From Cenococcum geophilum 1.58 (lineage: Eukaryota > Ascomycota > Dothideomycetes > Gloniales > Gloniaceae): a stretch of DNA of 64,000 bases. This document shows positions 34,275 through 47,159 of the stretch, piece by piece (position 1 is the stretch's first letter; each line of letters opens with the position of its first letter). The translations under genes and the position numbers were made by a program. A model generated the notes under the pieces. It ran no database searches, was not told the origin of the DNA, and worked only from the letters and a program-made list of their open reading frames with translations. Where the stretch lies: NCBI GenBank assembly GCA_001692895.1, contig KV748204.1, positions 372,001-436,000 on the forward strand, written 5' to 3'.

Positions 34275-35775
34275 TGATAGACATCGTATCTAGTAGGGTC
34301 TTAATCCCTACTAATGTTCCCTATTCTATAGTAGAATTATTTTTTACCTCTTATATAATATCTCTAAGGTCTATATACTCCTAGTAAGCCGCCTTTATTG
34401 CCTTATTATTATAAAATATTTCGCCTATATTAAATTTATCGTCCTTAATATCCGGTCTATAAACTAGTTTATTAGTTCCTTTATACTTTACTAAGTATGG
34501 CTCTTATAGCTAATAGCTTGCGCTATACTTAGTATCCTTATAAATTTAGTATGCATTATTATAACAGAACGCAAAACTTTTAATTAAACATTCTTTTATT
34601 CCTCGTAGCATATTATTATCCCTCTATATATATATATCATCTACTAGCCTCATCCCTTTTACTGCGTAGTAACTCTAACTACTTCTATAGTCTTTAATAT
34701 AGTGACCTTGTTTTCTGTAATTTATATAAGCTCCTTTTTTAAACTATTTTTCTTGCTATAAAGTCTACCTAAACGTCTTCTGCTGCTAAAATCCCTAGTT
34801 TAGCCTCTGCTCCTTAGGTCTTTAATTACTTAATCCTTACCCTTTAGGTTTCTATAATTTCTTATTCCATTTCCTAAAATTTTTAGTACCACTTAGGTCT
34901 ATTAGCTCTGCGCCATACTATAGTTTTTAACTTAGCTTTAGTTATTGCGTACTTTACGCCTTATATAACTATAGAACTTTATCCTAGCCTCTTTTAGCCT
35001 GTTCCCTTTAGTAGATCTAATTGTTAATCTTAATCACTTAATCTATTAACTCCCTTAGGGTATTCACATCTTCTATTAGAATAATCACGTCCTAGACTTT
35101 AGCCTTAAGTCCTTACTTATACTATGCTATAAGCGCCTTATTATTCTACTTAACTTATATAGCTAGCGTCTAGAACTACGTTATATACTTAATTGCTAAG
35201 GTTTATTATATAATGTCTTAGAGTTTTCTTTCCGCTATAGTTACTGCCTTTAGGTCTTTAAATATTTATATAAGTCGCTCTATAAACCCTTCCTAGCTTA
35301 AGAATATAAACCGTACCTCTTAATTAGTAGTTGTTATTCTATTTGCCTATATCTCTATAAGGTAAGGCTTAAACCACTTAAGTGCTCTTCCTAATAGGAA
35401 TAGTCCTGCATATGCTATTCGATCCATGGGTATTAGTAGCTTTACCCCTTCTTATATAACTTTAAAGTGCATTTATATAAGAAATCCTTTAAGCTTTAAT
35501 CTCTCTCCTAAGTATCTCTTAATTAATAGTAACTTAATCTTCGCTGCTCCTATTTTATTAACCCTTTCTTCTAATACCGCATTATTAGTTATTAACTAGT
35601 CAACTATCTCTTATAGTTGTCTAACCGTTATAGGTTGCTATAAGTTAGTATTTACTATACTGGTATTACCTCCTAACCTTAAAGTAGTTGCCGCCGTTAA
35701 TGGCGTTGTGGTAGCTGCTTTTAGTGGCATATTATTTAACTTTTTATACTTAATACCGTAACCAGGTAGTAATTA
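34275..35775 (-). other. Gag-side part of gypsy element B
   Basis: This belongs to the reverse gypsy element. On the minus strand the frame begins near 35730 with MPLKAATTTPLTAATTLRLG and shows Gag-like helical sequence (FLLGRALKWFKPYLIEI near 35390). No separate host gene is visible. Confidence 0.6.
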
Positions 35776-37596
35776 TATAACGGAATTTTATAGCAAGTAC
35801 TACAATAGGCTTATTAATAGGCTAGGTGTATAGGTAATACAAGTTAAAGTTAATAACGTAATAATAACTGGTAGAGTAGTTACCTAATAGATTAACTCTA
35901 ATTATATTCTAAGAATTACTATAAGGAAGGAACTATCTAGGTAGGGACTAAGGGTCCTTAAATACACAACCGTACTCCTATAGAATCCTTCTTATACATA
36001 ATATACGTATACTCTATCTACTCTATTGTGGATTACTTAGATCCCACAGATTATATAGATCACGTTACGTAACCTTGGTTACTATTCCTCGTTATATAGC
36101 TTTACCGGCTCCATCCTAGACTATGCTTAAATTAACCAACTAGCTTCTTCTAATTCTTCTCTAAGTAGTCGTAATATTGTACTTAAAGCGTCTGTAACAA
36201 CAGAGTTAGAAAAGGAGAAACCCTAAAAAAAAGACTCCTTTTTAGGGTTAAAAGGGATTAATATATTATATATTAATCTAGGTCGGCTAGTTAGCAGAAG
36301 AAGCTATACTATCCCTTATACTTTATTCCGTAATAAATATTAAGTTTTAACCTCTACTTTAGCTAACTTTAGAGTAAATACCTTTACCTTAATAGATACC
36401 TAGTATGCTATAAAGCTAGCTAACTTTTTAAATATACCCCTTAAAGAACTACCTAAACTAATTCCTATTTATGGGTATAACCGATAAATAGGGCCACCTA
36501 TTAACTATTTTACGGATTTACCTTTATATTAACGGACGAAGGCAATATAACGTCCTCTTCCTTATTATAGACCTAAAAAGCTATAATATAATCTTAGGGA
36601 GAAAATGGCTAGCCTATTTAGGCTTATAGCTAAATATATAGAGTAAATAGCTTATCTAGCCTAAAACCCTACTCCTAACTCCTTCCTTTATAAAAGAAAT
36701 TAGTATTATAATAGAAAATCTTATATAGCCCTAGATTAATACTATTTACTAGGCCGATGCTATATATAGGGACTAGGCCTTTAAGAAAGATATATAGCTT
36801 AATCCGTAACAGATCCGTATACTACGCCACCCCTAAACTACCTATATTACGCTACTCGTATTAAAGACCTAGAAAGTTAGTAGTAATCTAAAAAAGCCCC
36901 CTATAGAGAGCTTAAGCCCTATATAGCTACGAAGAATAGCAAGGAATATTAAACGCTATACTAAACTAATAGATTAGAGGGATAACTTGCGGAAGATGGA
37001 ATAGGAGCTAAAAAAGATTATAAACCCTAAACCGCAAAATATAGTCCGGTAAACAGCTGTAAGGAAACCTATAAACCTCCCACTAGTTAATATCTACTAT
37101 ATTAGCGCTATAGGATCCTACTAGAACTTAGTTTAGCCTAATATTATTACTTTTATAACTAGCTTATACAAAATTAACCAAATATTTAAGGAAAAGAAAA
37201 GTAAACTTAGTGGATAGGAGGGTAAGCTTATAGATAAGGAGCTAGTAGAATAGAAACTACCCTATTAATATTAGAAGTTTAAGGATATATTCTCTAAGGC
37301 AGCATCTAATAAACTCCTGCCTTACTGACTATATAACTATAAGATTAAAATTAAGCTAGATAAGGAAAACATTCTTAGCTTTAGCCCCCTTTACTAGGTA
37401 TTTACTGCTAAATTATAAACTATAAAGTAGTGCCTTATTGATAACCTAAATAAGGGTTTTATTAAGCCTAGCTAAGCCCTTTTTAACTCGCCTATTTTCT
37501 TTACTAAAAAGCTAAATAGAGGACTCTGTTTCTGTATTAATTATTATAAACTAAATAATATAACCCGCAAGGACCGCTATTTACTACCCCTACTTA

Positions 37597-40500
37597 ATAA
37601 GTGTTAATCGGAAGTCCGTACACCGATTATAAGAAAAGAATAATAACTCTGTCTATTAAATGGTGGCTCTAGAGCCTCTATATATACATAGGAAAGGTAT
37701 AGGAAATGAAAACGAGAAGGGGGTAAGGGGGTGGCAATAAAAACAAGGGCTAAGTGACCGAGTCAATAACCGAGTCAATAATTAAGTCAATAACTAAGTC
37801 AATGGGAGGTTGCTAAGTCGGTAATAAGATAACCTAATTTAGGTCGACATACCCCCCCAGCTAATTAACTAGTAGGTAATTAGCTAGATATACCTAAATA
37901 GAAACCATCTAAAAGTAAGAACTTAATAAGGAAATCGTGTAAATAGGTTAAATAGTACAGTCAAATCTAACTACAATAGGGTCTTAATATTAATTAGATT
38001 TAGTTATTAAATAAAGCTTTTATGCTTCTACCTTGGCAGGGCCTTTATAAGACCGTCAGCCGTTATATTAGTAGTAGGGACCTACTTAATTACAATTAAG
38101 CCCTTTTAAACTTCTTAGCGAAGCTAATGCTGGTGGATATCTACGTAACGAAGCTTTGTGTTTAACTAAGGTCCGTTCTTAGTAAGCAGTCAAATCGTCT
38201 ATAGGTTATTATAGCCAATTATATACTCCTTATTCGTGTGGAGTTGCATAGCTTAAAAGAAGCGCTACCACTAAATTAATTTGGTAGCTGCATTTAATAG
38301 AGCCTTAAGCTCAGCTTTAGTGCTTAATATTATAACTATCTTCTGCTTGGTGGAGCGCCAGTTAATTACTCCCCTAAATAGTGAAAATATAAAGCCTTTA
38401 GTACTCTTCCGACTAATAGGATTATCGCCAAATATAGCGTCGCTTATATAGACGACGATCTGACTTCTAATATTCCTATTTAAGTATTTAATCGCCAGGG
38501 TTCTCGTTTAATAGAGGTATATAATTACTTAATTAACTGCGGCTTTATATAGGGGCGACGGATTACAAAGGAATTCTGCGAGCTTGCTCGAGGCTTAAGC
38601 GACGTCAGGTCGTGTAATGTAGGTGGCGTAGAGTAGTAAGCCGACCTTCCTCTAATATATATAGACCTGCTGCTTAAAGGCCTACTCTAGATTAGGCAAG
38701 AGATTATCCGTACTTATTAGCGTATATATTAGACAATAATCTTTTAGATAGAAGGTGCTGGCGATCTTATTAATATAGGAATCTTAATAGAGCTAAAGCT
38801 TCTGTTAAGGTCGATCGTGGAGGATTCTAATTTCTAAGAACTAGGTTAGTTCTCCTAGGTTCTTAATCTCGTACTTCTTTATTAGCTCTTCCTTAAAGAG
38901 TTAAAGCTTTAGTAGGTCTTCTATGCGACAGGCTGCTATAATATTATTAACGTAGAAGAATACGATTAGCCAGTCGTTATAAAATAGGTATAATTCTCTA
39001 TTAACTGCCGTTAGACCTAGGGTCGTTAGGGTAGTTAAGAACTTATTAAGCTAAAGTAGTAGTAATCGTTTAAGGACGTATAAGGCTCTTCAAAGGAGCA
39101 GACACCTACCCTTCTATTAAAAGCCGTTTGGAAACTTAATATAGACTATCTTATTAATAAGGCTGTTAGCAAAGGCGTTAACTATATTGTACTACTAAGT
39201 CTCTAGATTGCATATAGCGACAATTACTATTATAGCCCTAAATATTTTTGCTGTAAGGGTTGCTGTATATATATCCTTTTTACTAGGTCGTTATAAGTTA
39301 CCTTATATATAAAGATAGGCTTTATATTTAACTAGATATCTATTAGTGTTAAACTTATAAGTAAACACCTAGGTAACGGGTAAGACGTTAAGCGACACTG
39401 TCTGTATAATAGTCTTGAATGTCCCTTACTGCTTAAGATTACTAAATTCCTTATTAGCGGCTTCCGCAAAGCTATCTTTATATAGGTGAGCTTAAAGCTC
39501 CTTTTAGCTGCGAGGTAGTAATAAAAGCTCGTCGCGGTATAATCGCTTTTAGTAATATTTAATTCCGGTAGTAAAAAGCTTTATAAAAGGTAAGAAGGGT
39601 ATCTAATTGCTTAATATCTGTAAGGTAAGCTTCTTGACGCATTAAGGGCTTTTTAGTTCTTCTATTTATTACAATATTAATATCGCCTACATCGCCGCGG
39701 ATCTCCTATTTTAGGCGGGCTTATTCTCTAAAAACGAGTTTAAATTAAGGTTTTCGCTTAATTAAGGCACTTAACGGCTCTATATTAGTAGTATCTAATT
39801 AAGGTTAGCGTCTTAGCTAGGGTAGGGAGGCCTAGTGTAGAGTTGTCCTTAAAGGCTTGTAGGCTGATTACGTCATCGTCCTAATCTATCGCTTAATCTT
39901 AATTTTCATTAGTATCTACCTATTAACTTCTACTAGTATCCGTTTCGTCCTCCTCATCTAATATCTTATTTAATGTCTTGTTAAGCTCTTCCTAAAGCGT
40001 CCTATTAATATTTAATATATTAATTACCTCTAAAATTTAATCCGCGCGTTTCTAGAGTAGATTTGCAAGATTTAGCTAACTGTTGTTGTGGAGCAATTGC
40101 TCGTTAAACGTCACGTCTCTCGTTTAAATTACCTTCTTTTTGCTGGGTATATAGACCCTAAAGATGTTTGTTAACTAGTACCCCACTAGGTATCTAATAT
40201 AAGCCCTTAGCTTAAGCTTTTATATATATAGGATTTTATATTTAAGCGGGTAAGCTCTACAGCCGTATATTTATAGGTAAGCTATATTTAGCTTTAATAG
40301 CGAGAGCCCTAGTGCTAACTAAAGCTTCTTAAAAGGTGTTATTTAGCTAAGCTAGGCGCTTAGTGTCTAATTAATTAGATATGCTATAGCCCTAGTAATT
40401 TCTAGCTAGAGCTTTTCTGGTAATTAAGCCTTAATCCGCATGCATTAAGACTTAATAATAATTACCCCCCTAGAACGTTTAGTAGAACTGTTCTAAGACT

Positions 40501-41695
40501 TTATATATAGGGCCGACTGCTCTAGTAATATTCCTTTTTAGGTCCTTTAGGTGTTAAACTCGCCACCTAGAGACGTTTTGCCATTGATTTAAATTATTAT
40601 AATCTTTAGGTTATATTGACGTTCTACCCTATTTAAGTATTATATAATTACTTGCGTTGTTAATAACTTATAGGTAAAGGTCTTAACCTTGTTTAAATAT
40701 AGAAATTCGTTATAGAAATATATTATCTAGATATAACTATTATACGCCATAATCTCTTAAAATAAGTTAATATGCACTTAGTAGAAGGGTCTAGTTGCCT
40801 TACTAGTAGGTAGTCTTCTTAATACAATTTTATAAGCCTTGCTGACAGCATAGGTCTTATAGTTAATTATTACCAGACCTTAAAGTTTTGCACTACCTAC
40901 TTCCTAAGGTAAATACTTAATTGCGTTAGGTCCTATATAGCCCAGTCTCTTATATTAGAGCCTGCCTATTACTTCCTAATTAGGAAGAGGGTTTTGTAAT
41001 TATATTACGAATAAGGCCTTACTTAGAGTCTCTAATTGTAGCTTATTGTACTCTAGGGTTAATTAATTATAATAGCGCTCACAATATACAAACGTCTTAT
41101 AATCGTTTTTATACAGTAGGTTCTTTTTATTATCCCACTATATATCCCTATTATTAAACTTTCTTAGGTAGGCTAAATTTATAAAAAAACCTAGTATATA
41201 AGCTGTGTTAGCTAAGAAGATCTTTTTGGGACCTAATAGCGTCTAAATAGTAATTACCGCCGTCCCTACACCCTTAACTAGATCTATACCCGTTCCGGTA
41301 TATATAAAGTTATTACTTAGTTAAAGCTAGTTAACAAACCTTAATTAATTATTAATAATGTATATAGTAGTTCCGTTATTAAGTATTACGCTATTACGTA
41401 GCTTATAGTTAGTGCCTGCTTTATAGGCGCCTATTTAATATACGTAAAAGGTACTATTGTCTTCCTTTTTATCTGGGCTCTATATAGCTTTCTTCTTTAA
41501 AGACTACTTCCTAACCTTCTCTAGTATTCACTTATACTATTCTAGGGCGTTAGTAATCTTTTCCTTAACCTTTTTAGCTGTCGCTTTATCTAGTTTCTAA
41601 TCCTTTAATTAAACCAACTTATTAATATAAGGACAATCTTAGAACTAGTAAACAGCTCCATAGTAGTACATTAGGGTATCTTTCTTCCGTGCCAT
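37597..41695 (-). mobile_element. Copia-type LTR element (C), old, broken, one LTR seen
   Basis: The left LTR, 37602-37849 (TGTTAATCGG ... GGTCGACA), is followed by ACCCCCCCAG, the minus-strand polypurine tract, so the element runs on the minus strand. In that direction I see a Gag-type zinc-knuckle region near 41660, protease region near 41390, integrase about 41000-40100, reverse transcriptase about 39700-38600 and the RNase H end near 38270-37990 (AELKALLNAATKL). This is the Ty1/copia order, with integrase before reverse transcriptase. The second LTR was not found, so the upstream end may have been lost or displaced by the tandem arrays beyond 41760. It is RIP-like with many breaks. Confidence 0.75.
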
Positions 41696-41769
41696 TTTAG
41701 AGGTACGTTAGGAAATAATTTACCAGCATTTTCGCAGTATTTGGCGGCATTTGGCGACCAAATGCGCAA

Positions 41770-42180
41770 TCCGCGCACTGTAATGTGTAGCGTATAGTAT
41801 TAACTTAGGTGCGGTATATTGCCGCATCTGATAACGCGGTGCAGTATACTGCTGCATTTAATAACGTAATATAGTATACTGCCGTATCTAATAACGTAGT
41901 GTAGTATACTGCTGTATCTAGCAACGTAGTGCAAGCATACTGCCGTATTTAATAACGCGGTGCAGCATTCTGCCGCATTTAATAACGTAGTATAGCATTC
42001 TACCGTATCTAATAACGTAGTATAGCATTTTGCCGTATCTAATAACGCAGTATAGCATACTGCTGTATTTAATAACGTGGTGTAGTATACTGCCGTATCT
42101 AGTAATGCGGTATAAGTATACTGCCGTATTTAATAACGTAGTGTAGTATACTACCGTATCTAATAACGCGGTGTAGCTAA
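41770..42180. repeat. ~30-bp tandem array (AATAACGTAGTGTAGTATACTG)
   Basis: About 12 units of roughly 30 bp (taataacgtagtgtagtatactgccgtatc) vary mostly by C/T and G/A exchange, so the array existed before or during RIP. It has no coding capacity. Confidence 0.8.
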
Positions 42181-42289
42181 TTGCGTATTTATAGCTATTC
42201 GGGTAAGTAGTTCCTTTATTCTATTAAGCTCTCTTTATACTTAATACGCAATTAATATATAATACCCCCCTTACTTATTCTGTATATCT

Positions 42290-42510
42290 TACTTACTTTA
42301 AGCAATAGATAAGCGTTGCTTTTTCCGCGTATTTAATAGTATTTACTTAGTCTGCGCCGTTAGTAGTATTTACCTATTCCGCGCAATTAGTATACTTTAC
42401 TTAGTCTACGTAGTTAGTACCCTTTACTTATTTTACGCAGTTTGTACCCTTTACTTATTCTACGTAGTTAGTATTCTTTACTTATTCTATACGCCTAGTA
42501 TATACTATAT
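42290..42510. repeat. ~30-bp tandem array (GTAGTTAGTACCCTTTACTT)
   Basis: Seven to eight units of about 30 bp (tacgtagttagtaccctttacttattc) follow directly after the previous array but are of unrelated sequence. The variation is again RIP-like. Confidence 0.75.
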
Positions 42511-44695
42511 AAAGAATATATTTTAACCTAATAGTAGTATAGTATAACCTTAATACGCCTAATAACGCCCTTTAGTTAACCTACTATTTTAAGTTTAATA
42601 TTTATATAAGTCCTGCCGCGATAGTAGCACTATACTATTAAACCCCTAATTATCTTTATTCTTGCCATTATTCTTATTATTATTTTCCCCGTTTATCCCG
42701 CTGCCTTCTCTACTCTTATCCTTTTTATTGCCGTTATTTTCCCTATCTATTCCACTGCCTTCTCTACTTTTATCCTCTTTATTAGTAAATTCTAGTGTTA
42801 CCGGTCTATCTCTACTCTATAGGCGGGCCTTTATATTCTTTAGTATAGTACTATCCGTAATATCTATAACCTTAAACTCGCCGGCGAAAGTATACTATAA
42901 GATGCAGTGATTAATTTCTATTTCCTATTTATTATTACCTTAAATTTATTTAAGGCGCGCTTAGATAGCGTTAATATTATAGTTATATAGCATTAAAATC
43001 GTCTTATTAGTATACTGCGAGAAGGAGACCTTATATATAGTTTTGGGGTTTATTCTTTGCGACAAATACGCTAGGCTACCGTTGTCCTATTATATTATCT
43101 TTATTAGCCCGTATATAATAATTAAAATAGCGTAATATTGTAATATAGGAAACGGCGGTAAAGTGCTATAGTATATAGCAAGTATCGCGATATAACGTTG
43201 CGATGCGATTAATATAATATTGTGTGTTTATACTTATAGTATACAGTTATTAAGTAAACCCGTTATTATACTTAGGATTTAGTTCCTTTAAATCTTTTAT
43301 AGTATCCTTAAATAGATCGCTAATTGCTTATTAAGTCTATAGTATCTTATCTCTAGTTATATTCCGTATCTTATTAACTTATTATAAAAGTAGCCTATAT
43401 AGCCTTTTATCACGCTTAAGTTAGTAGCTCTTTTAGGTATTTTATAGTCGCTCCTAACTATCTATAATACGCTTTAATAAGTATAGTAAGAGGCTTCCTA
43501 TAAATTTACCTATAATTATAGCGTTGGCTTTAAACTTATAAATGACTTATATTTCGCTTCTATAGTCCTTAAAAGCATATTAAATTGCTACGTATATAAG
43601 CTATATTGTATTAGCTATAATAGGCAAAAAGAGGTTAGTACTATTCTTATTAAGGGTAAGTGACCTTAGCCTAGTATTAAAGAACACGCGCTTAATATAA
43701 CGTGTAATAATTAGCGCCCTAAATCTTATCTCTCTATCCTAGCCTTAGTTAGTTAGGTATAGTAAAAGGTAGAGTACTAACTAGGCTACTAAGCGTAAAG
43801 TGGTTATTCTTAAGTAGTTCCGCTACTTTTTTTTACCACGGCCTCGGTATCTAGTTTAAGGCAGTAATAGCTTCTGGTAATAGTATTACACACTATATTT
43901 ATTATATAATACTAAAATACGCTAAGCTGGTTATATAGCTAGAAAATTAGTTAGTATAGTGTTATTAAATCTAAGAACCGCGAACCTTACGTGCTGCTGG
44001 CCCTAGTAGCATACTTAATGCTCTATTTATTAGGTTTTTATAACGGTCTATAATAGTAATCGCCTCTTTCTATATCTGCTTTATTAGTGTATTTAAACCG
44101 CTTATGTTTATTTCTAGCTAAGGAGAGAGATAGAGCTTTTTAGGCATAGAGCCTGTTATTACTTATATAATAAGATATATTTAAGCAATACTATATATCT
44201 TTATATTAACTAGGCTAAGTAGTTACTTTATATATTATCTAAAGTTATCCTATAGTGGTTATTTATTTAAGTAATATATGCGTTTCTTTTAAGTGTAGGT
44301 TTTAGATATCTTACGGTCGCTTAGGGTTTATAGGCTTTTGTTTAATAAGAATAGGACTATCCATTAGGATAACGTTATTAAAATTAATAATAATAGGTTA
44401 TACTATAGTATATTAATAACAGCCTTGCCTTTTAATAAAGATAGTTACAGTATAGAGCTTAATATTATCCCCTTTAAGATCCAGATTATCTTAGGAGCTA
44501 CTACTTAACTTATAGTATCTTTGTTTACTTTTCTACGGGATAGGTAGAGGATAAGTATATTAGTTTAGTAGAACTATTTGGCTTTTGCACGCACCTTACT
44601 TCCCTAAAAGATACTAGATAGTCTAGAGTTTTATGCCTAATATACTTTAAATAATAACCTAGTTAACTTTTATAATATAAATTAGGCATTTTTTG
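42511..44695. other. AT-rich degraded DNA, no recognised element
   Basis: It is heavily TpA-rich. The minus strand at about 43500-43700 shows a weak helical segment (NTI.LIYVAI.YAFKDYRSEI) that vaguely recalls fungal DUF6532-like proteins. I do not regard this as an identification. A short Ser/Leu-rich open frame at 42662-42910 is low complexity. I see nothing else. Confidence 0.4.
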
Positions 44696-44840
44696 CTAAG
44701 TATATTTATTTTTTATTTTTTTTATATCCGTTGTATTATACTACGTACAATACTGCGCATGCAGCCTCTAGGCTATGACGCTATAGTTCTATATACATAA
44801 ATCCTTCCTAGGCAGCTTAACATGTACTAGTAGCTAAGTG
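44696..44840 (-). mobile_element. 3' end of a second Tad1-like LINE copy
   Basis: On the minus strand, the sequence GCCTAGAGGCTGCATGCGCA ... TACAACGGATATAAAAAAAA matches the 3' end of the LINE at 56920-57045 almost base for base, including the A-rich tail. Only about 140 bp align clearly. Beyond 44840 similarity is lost, so it is either strongly 5'-truncated or belongs to a divergent subfamily. Confidence 0.7.
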
Positions 44841-45420
44841 GACACTCTGGCCCGTTTTTAAAATGCTAGGGGAGCTCTAGCGACTGGTGTTTTTTCGTTC
44901 TGGTATTTTGCTTACTATGGTCCAGTTTACACCAAGAAAAGGAAATCCTGGCTCTTTTATCTATTTCTGCCGTATTCTGCCGTTCCTAGAGTAGAAAAAG
45001 CGCTCTAAAAGAAAGATTTTTATTAAATAGTTTTGTACTTAAGAATAAGAGGCGTTACAATAGCTTGCTAGCTTGGAAGCAGCTACCAATTACCTAAAGC
45101 GACTTTTTATCCTGTACCCTATCTCTTCTCCTTGCTAAAGAAATGGGTAGGGAATTAGTAATTAATAGGTACTCTCCCCAAAAATAACCTACTAATGGTA
45201 TTTTATAAGGGCGAACCTCGTTACATAAACCCACTCCCATAGGAAAATTTTCACGAAGTTGTCTTGTATAGGGTATAAACACCAATTCGCCTATACACCT
45301 TAGATTTAACGTGCTAAAGTAACACGGGCCGGCCCCTTCCCCTCCCCCACTATAGCCACCCCTATCTGCGCATCTGCGGTACGCCTATAGTGCGGTATTG
45401 TATGGTATGTTGTGGCGGTG
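44841..45420. other. Less AT-rich spacer with an open frame, unassigned
   Basis: The stretch has more balanced composition than its neighbours. The minus strand has an open frame (45285-45094, MVFIPYTRQLRENFPMGVGL) without known relatives. Near 45325 the minus strand reads TGTTACTTTAGCACG, a possible LTR-like start, but no partner was found. Confidence 0.3.
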
Positions 45421-45424
45421 GTGG

Positions 45425-46800
45425 CGGTTGTNGTAGAGGTCGTCTGNAGCGCGATGGCCGTAGACAGGTTGTGGAGAGGTCGTCTGCAGCGTGATGGCTG
45501 TAGATAGGTTGTGGAGGTCGTCTGCAGCGCGATGGCTGTAGATAGGTAGAGGTCCGTCTGCAGCCTGATGGCTGTAGACAGGTTGCGAAGTTCGCTACAG
45601 CCCGATGGCTATAGACAGGTTGCGAAGGTCGGACTACAGCCCGATGGCGATAGACAGGTTGCGAAGGCCGACTATAGCCCGATGGCTATAGACAGGTTGC
45701 GAAGGTCGACTACAGCCCGATGGCTATAGACCAGGTTGCGAAGGTCGTACCTACAGCCCGATGGCTATAGACAGGTTGCGAAGGTCCGACTACAGGCCGA
45801 TGGCTATAGACAGGTTTGCGAAGGTCGTCTGCAGCCGATGGCTGTAGACAGGTTGTGGTAGAGGTCGTCTGCAGCTTGATGGCTGTAGACAGGTTGTGGT
45901 AGAGGTCGTCTGCAGCCTGATGGCTGTAGACAGGTTGTGGTAGAGGTCGTCTGCAGCTTAATGGCTGTAGATAGGTTGCGAAGGTCGTCTGCAGCTTGAC
46001 GGCTGTAGATAGGTTGCGAAGGTCGTCTGCAGCTTGACGGCTGTAGACAGGTTGCGGAGGTCGTCTGCAGCTTGATGGCTGTAGACAGGTTGCGGAGGTC
46101 GTCTGCAGCTTGATGGCTGTAGACAGGTTGCGGAGGTCGTCTGCAGCTTGATGGCTGTAGACAGGTTGCGGAGGTCGTCTGCAGCTTGATGGCTGTAGAC
46201 AGGTTGCGGAGGTCGTCTGCAGCTTGATGGCTGTAGACAAGGTTGCGGAGGTCGTCTGCAGCTTGATGGCTGTAGACAGGTTTGCGGAGGTCGTCTGCAG
46301 CTTGATGGCTGTAGACAGGTTGCGGAGGTCGTCTGCAGCTTGATGGCTGTAGACAGGTTGCGGAGGTCGTCTGCAGCTTGATGGCTGTAGACAGGTTGCG
46401 GAGGTTCGTCTGCAGCTTGATGGCTGTAGACAGGTTGCGGAGGTCGTCTGCAGCTTGATGGCTGTAGACAGGTTGCGGAGGTCGTCTGCAGCTTGATGGC
46501 TGTAGACAGGTTGGGAGGTCCGTCTGCAGCTTGATGGCTGTAGACAGGTTGCGGAGGTCGTCTGCAGCCTGATGGCTGTAGACAGGTTGCGGAGGTCGTC
46601 TGCAGCCTGATGGCTGTAGACAGGTTGCGGAGGTCGTCTGCAGCCTGATGGCTGTAGATAGGTTGTGGAGGTTGTCTGCAGCCTGATGGCTGTAGATAGG
46701 TTGTGGTGGAGGTTGTCTGCAGCCTGATGGCTGTAGATAGGTTGTGGTGGAGGTTGTCTGTAGCGTAATGGCTGTAGACTGGTTGTAGTAGAGGTTGTGA
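45425..46800. repeat. 38-bp minisatellite, about 36 copies
   Basis: The unit is ggttgcggaggtcgtctgca followed by gcttgatggctgtagaca. Units near both ends are more divergent (ggttgtggtggaggttgtct, ggttgcgaaggtcgactaca), while those in the centre (about 46020-46560) are nearly identical, as expected from unequal exchange. It is GC-rich inside an AT-rich island, and mutations are not RIP-like in the centre. Ns at 45432 and 45447 and single-base indels suggest assembly noise. Frames through it are artefacts. Confidence 0.9.
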
Positions 46801-46861
46801 TGTGTCTGGTATTTGGCGTCTGGTGACCGTGTCCGTAGGGCTATATAGCCAGGGGCGTCTC

Positions 46862-47136
46862 CGTAAGCGACGACGACGGAGGAGCGAAGGGGAGACGACG
46901 ACGGAGGAGCGAAGGGGGAGACGACGACGGAGGAGCGAAGGGGGAGACGACGACGGAGGACGAAGGGGGAGACGACGACGGAGGAGCGAAGGGGGAGACG
47001 ACGACGGAGGAGCGAAGGGGGAGACGACGACGGAGGAGCGAAGGGGGAGAACGACGACGGAGAGCGAAGGGGAGACGACGACGGAAGGGGGAGACGACGA
47101 CGGAGGAGCGAAGGGGGAGACGACGACGGAGGAGCC
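46862..47136. repeat. 26-bp minisatellite GGAGCGAAGGGGGAGACGAC
   Basis: About ten units (ggagcgaagggggagacgac plus gacgga), purine-only apart from C in the CGACGACG core, lie immediately after the 38-bp array. Being 26 bp, successive units shift frame, so the Arg/Glu/Gly-rich open frame through it has no meaning as a gene. Confidence 0.88.
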
Positions 47137-47159
47137 GCTAAGTATATAAAAAGGAGCTT

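Larger units (their letters stand above)
25813..36204 (-). mobile_element. Gypsy-type LTR element (B), reverse orientation, old, broken
   Basis: LTRs are at 25818-26241 and 35776-36199, each about 424 bp (TGTAACGG ... TCTRTAACA). The flanks ATAGA and ACAGA differ by one C/T, consistent with RIP on a 5-bp duplication. A pyrimidine run after the left LTR (minus-strand polypurine tract) confirms orientation. On the minus strand the order is Gag (about 35730-34300), protease near 30270, reverse transcriptase about 29550-29050 with its YxDD-type box near 29300, RNase H near 28800-28450, and integrase about 28200-27300. That order is the Ty3/gypsy one. A satellite-bearing element (31761-34274) is inserted in it. 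It is RIP-like throughout with many breaks. A close relative lies at 58290 onward. Confidence 0.85.
22166..37601 (+). mobile_element. Gypsy-type LTR element (A), old, broken, heavily nested
   Basis: A probable 5' LTR starts TGTTACGGCACTGGCAGAA at 22166, with a TATA-like and CT-rich part near 22275-22330. Gag-type sequence lies at 24640-25800, including a zinc-knuckle region near 25725. Protease and the beginning of reverse transcriptase lie at 36400-37600. These pieces are separated by a short gag-only LTR element (22536-24633) and a reverse-oriented gypsy (25818-36199). A copia-type element begins at 37602, and I could not find the rest of element A or its 3' LTR beyond. It is strongly RIP-like with many breaks and is the oldest layer of this nest. 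Confidence 0.65.

Noticed and set aside
45710-46240. 176-codon minus-strand frame rich in SCRRPPQPVYS repeats
   Set aside because: It follows the 38-bp minisatellite with indels restoring frame by chance. There is no start or domain.
46802-47149. Arg/Glu/Gly-rich 115-codon frame
   Set aside because: The 26-bp repeat shifts frame each unit. Composition simply reflects the purine-rich array.
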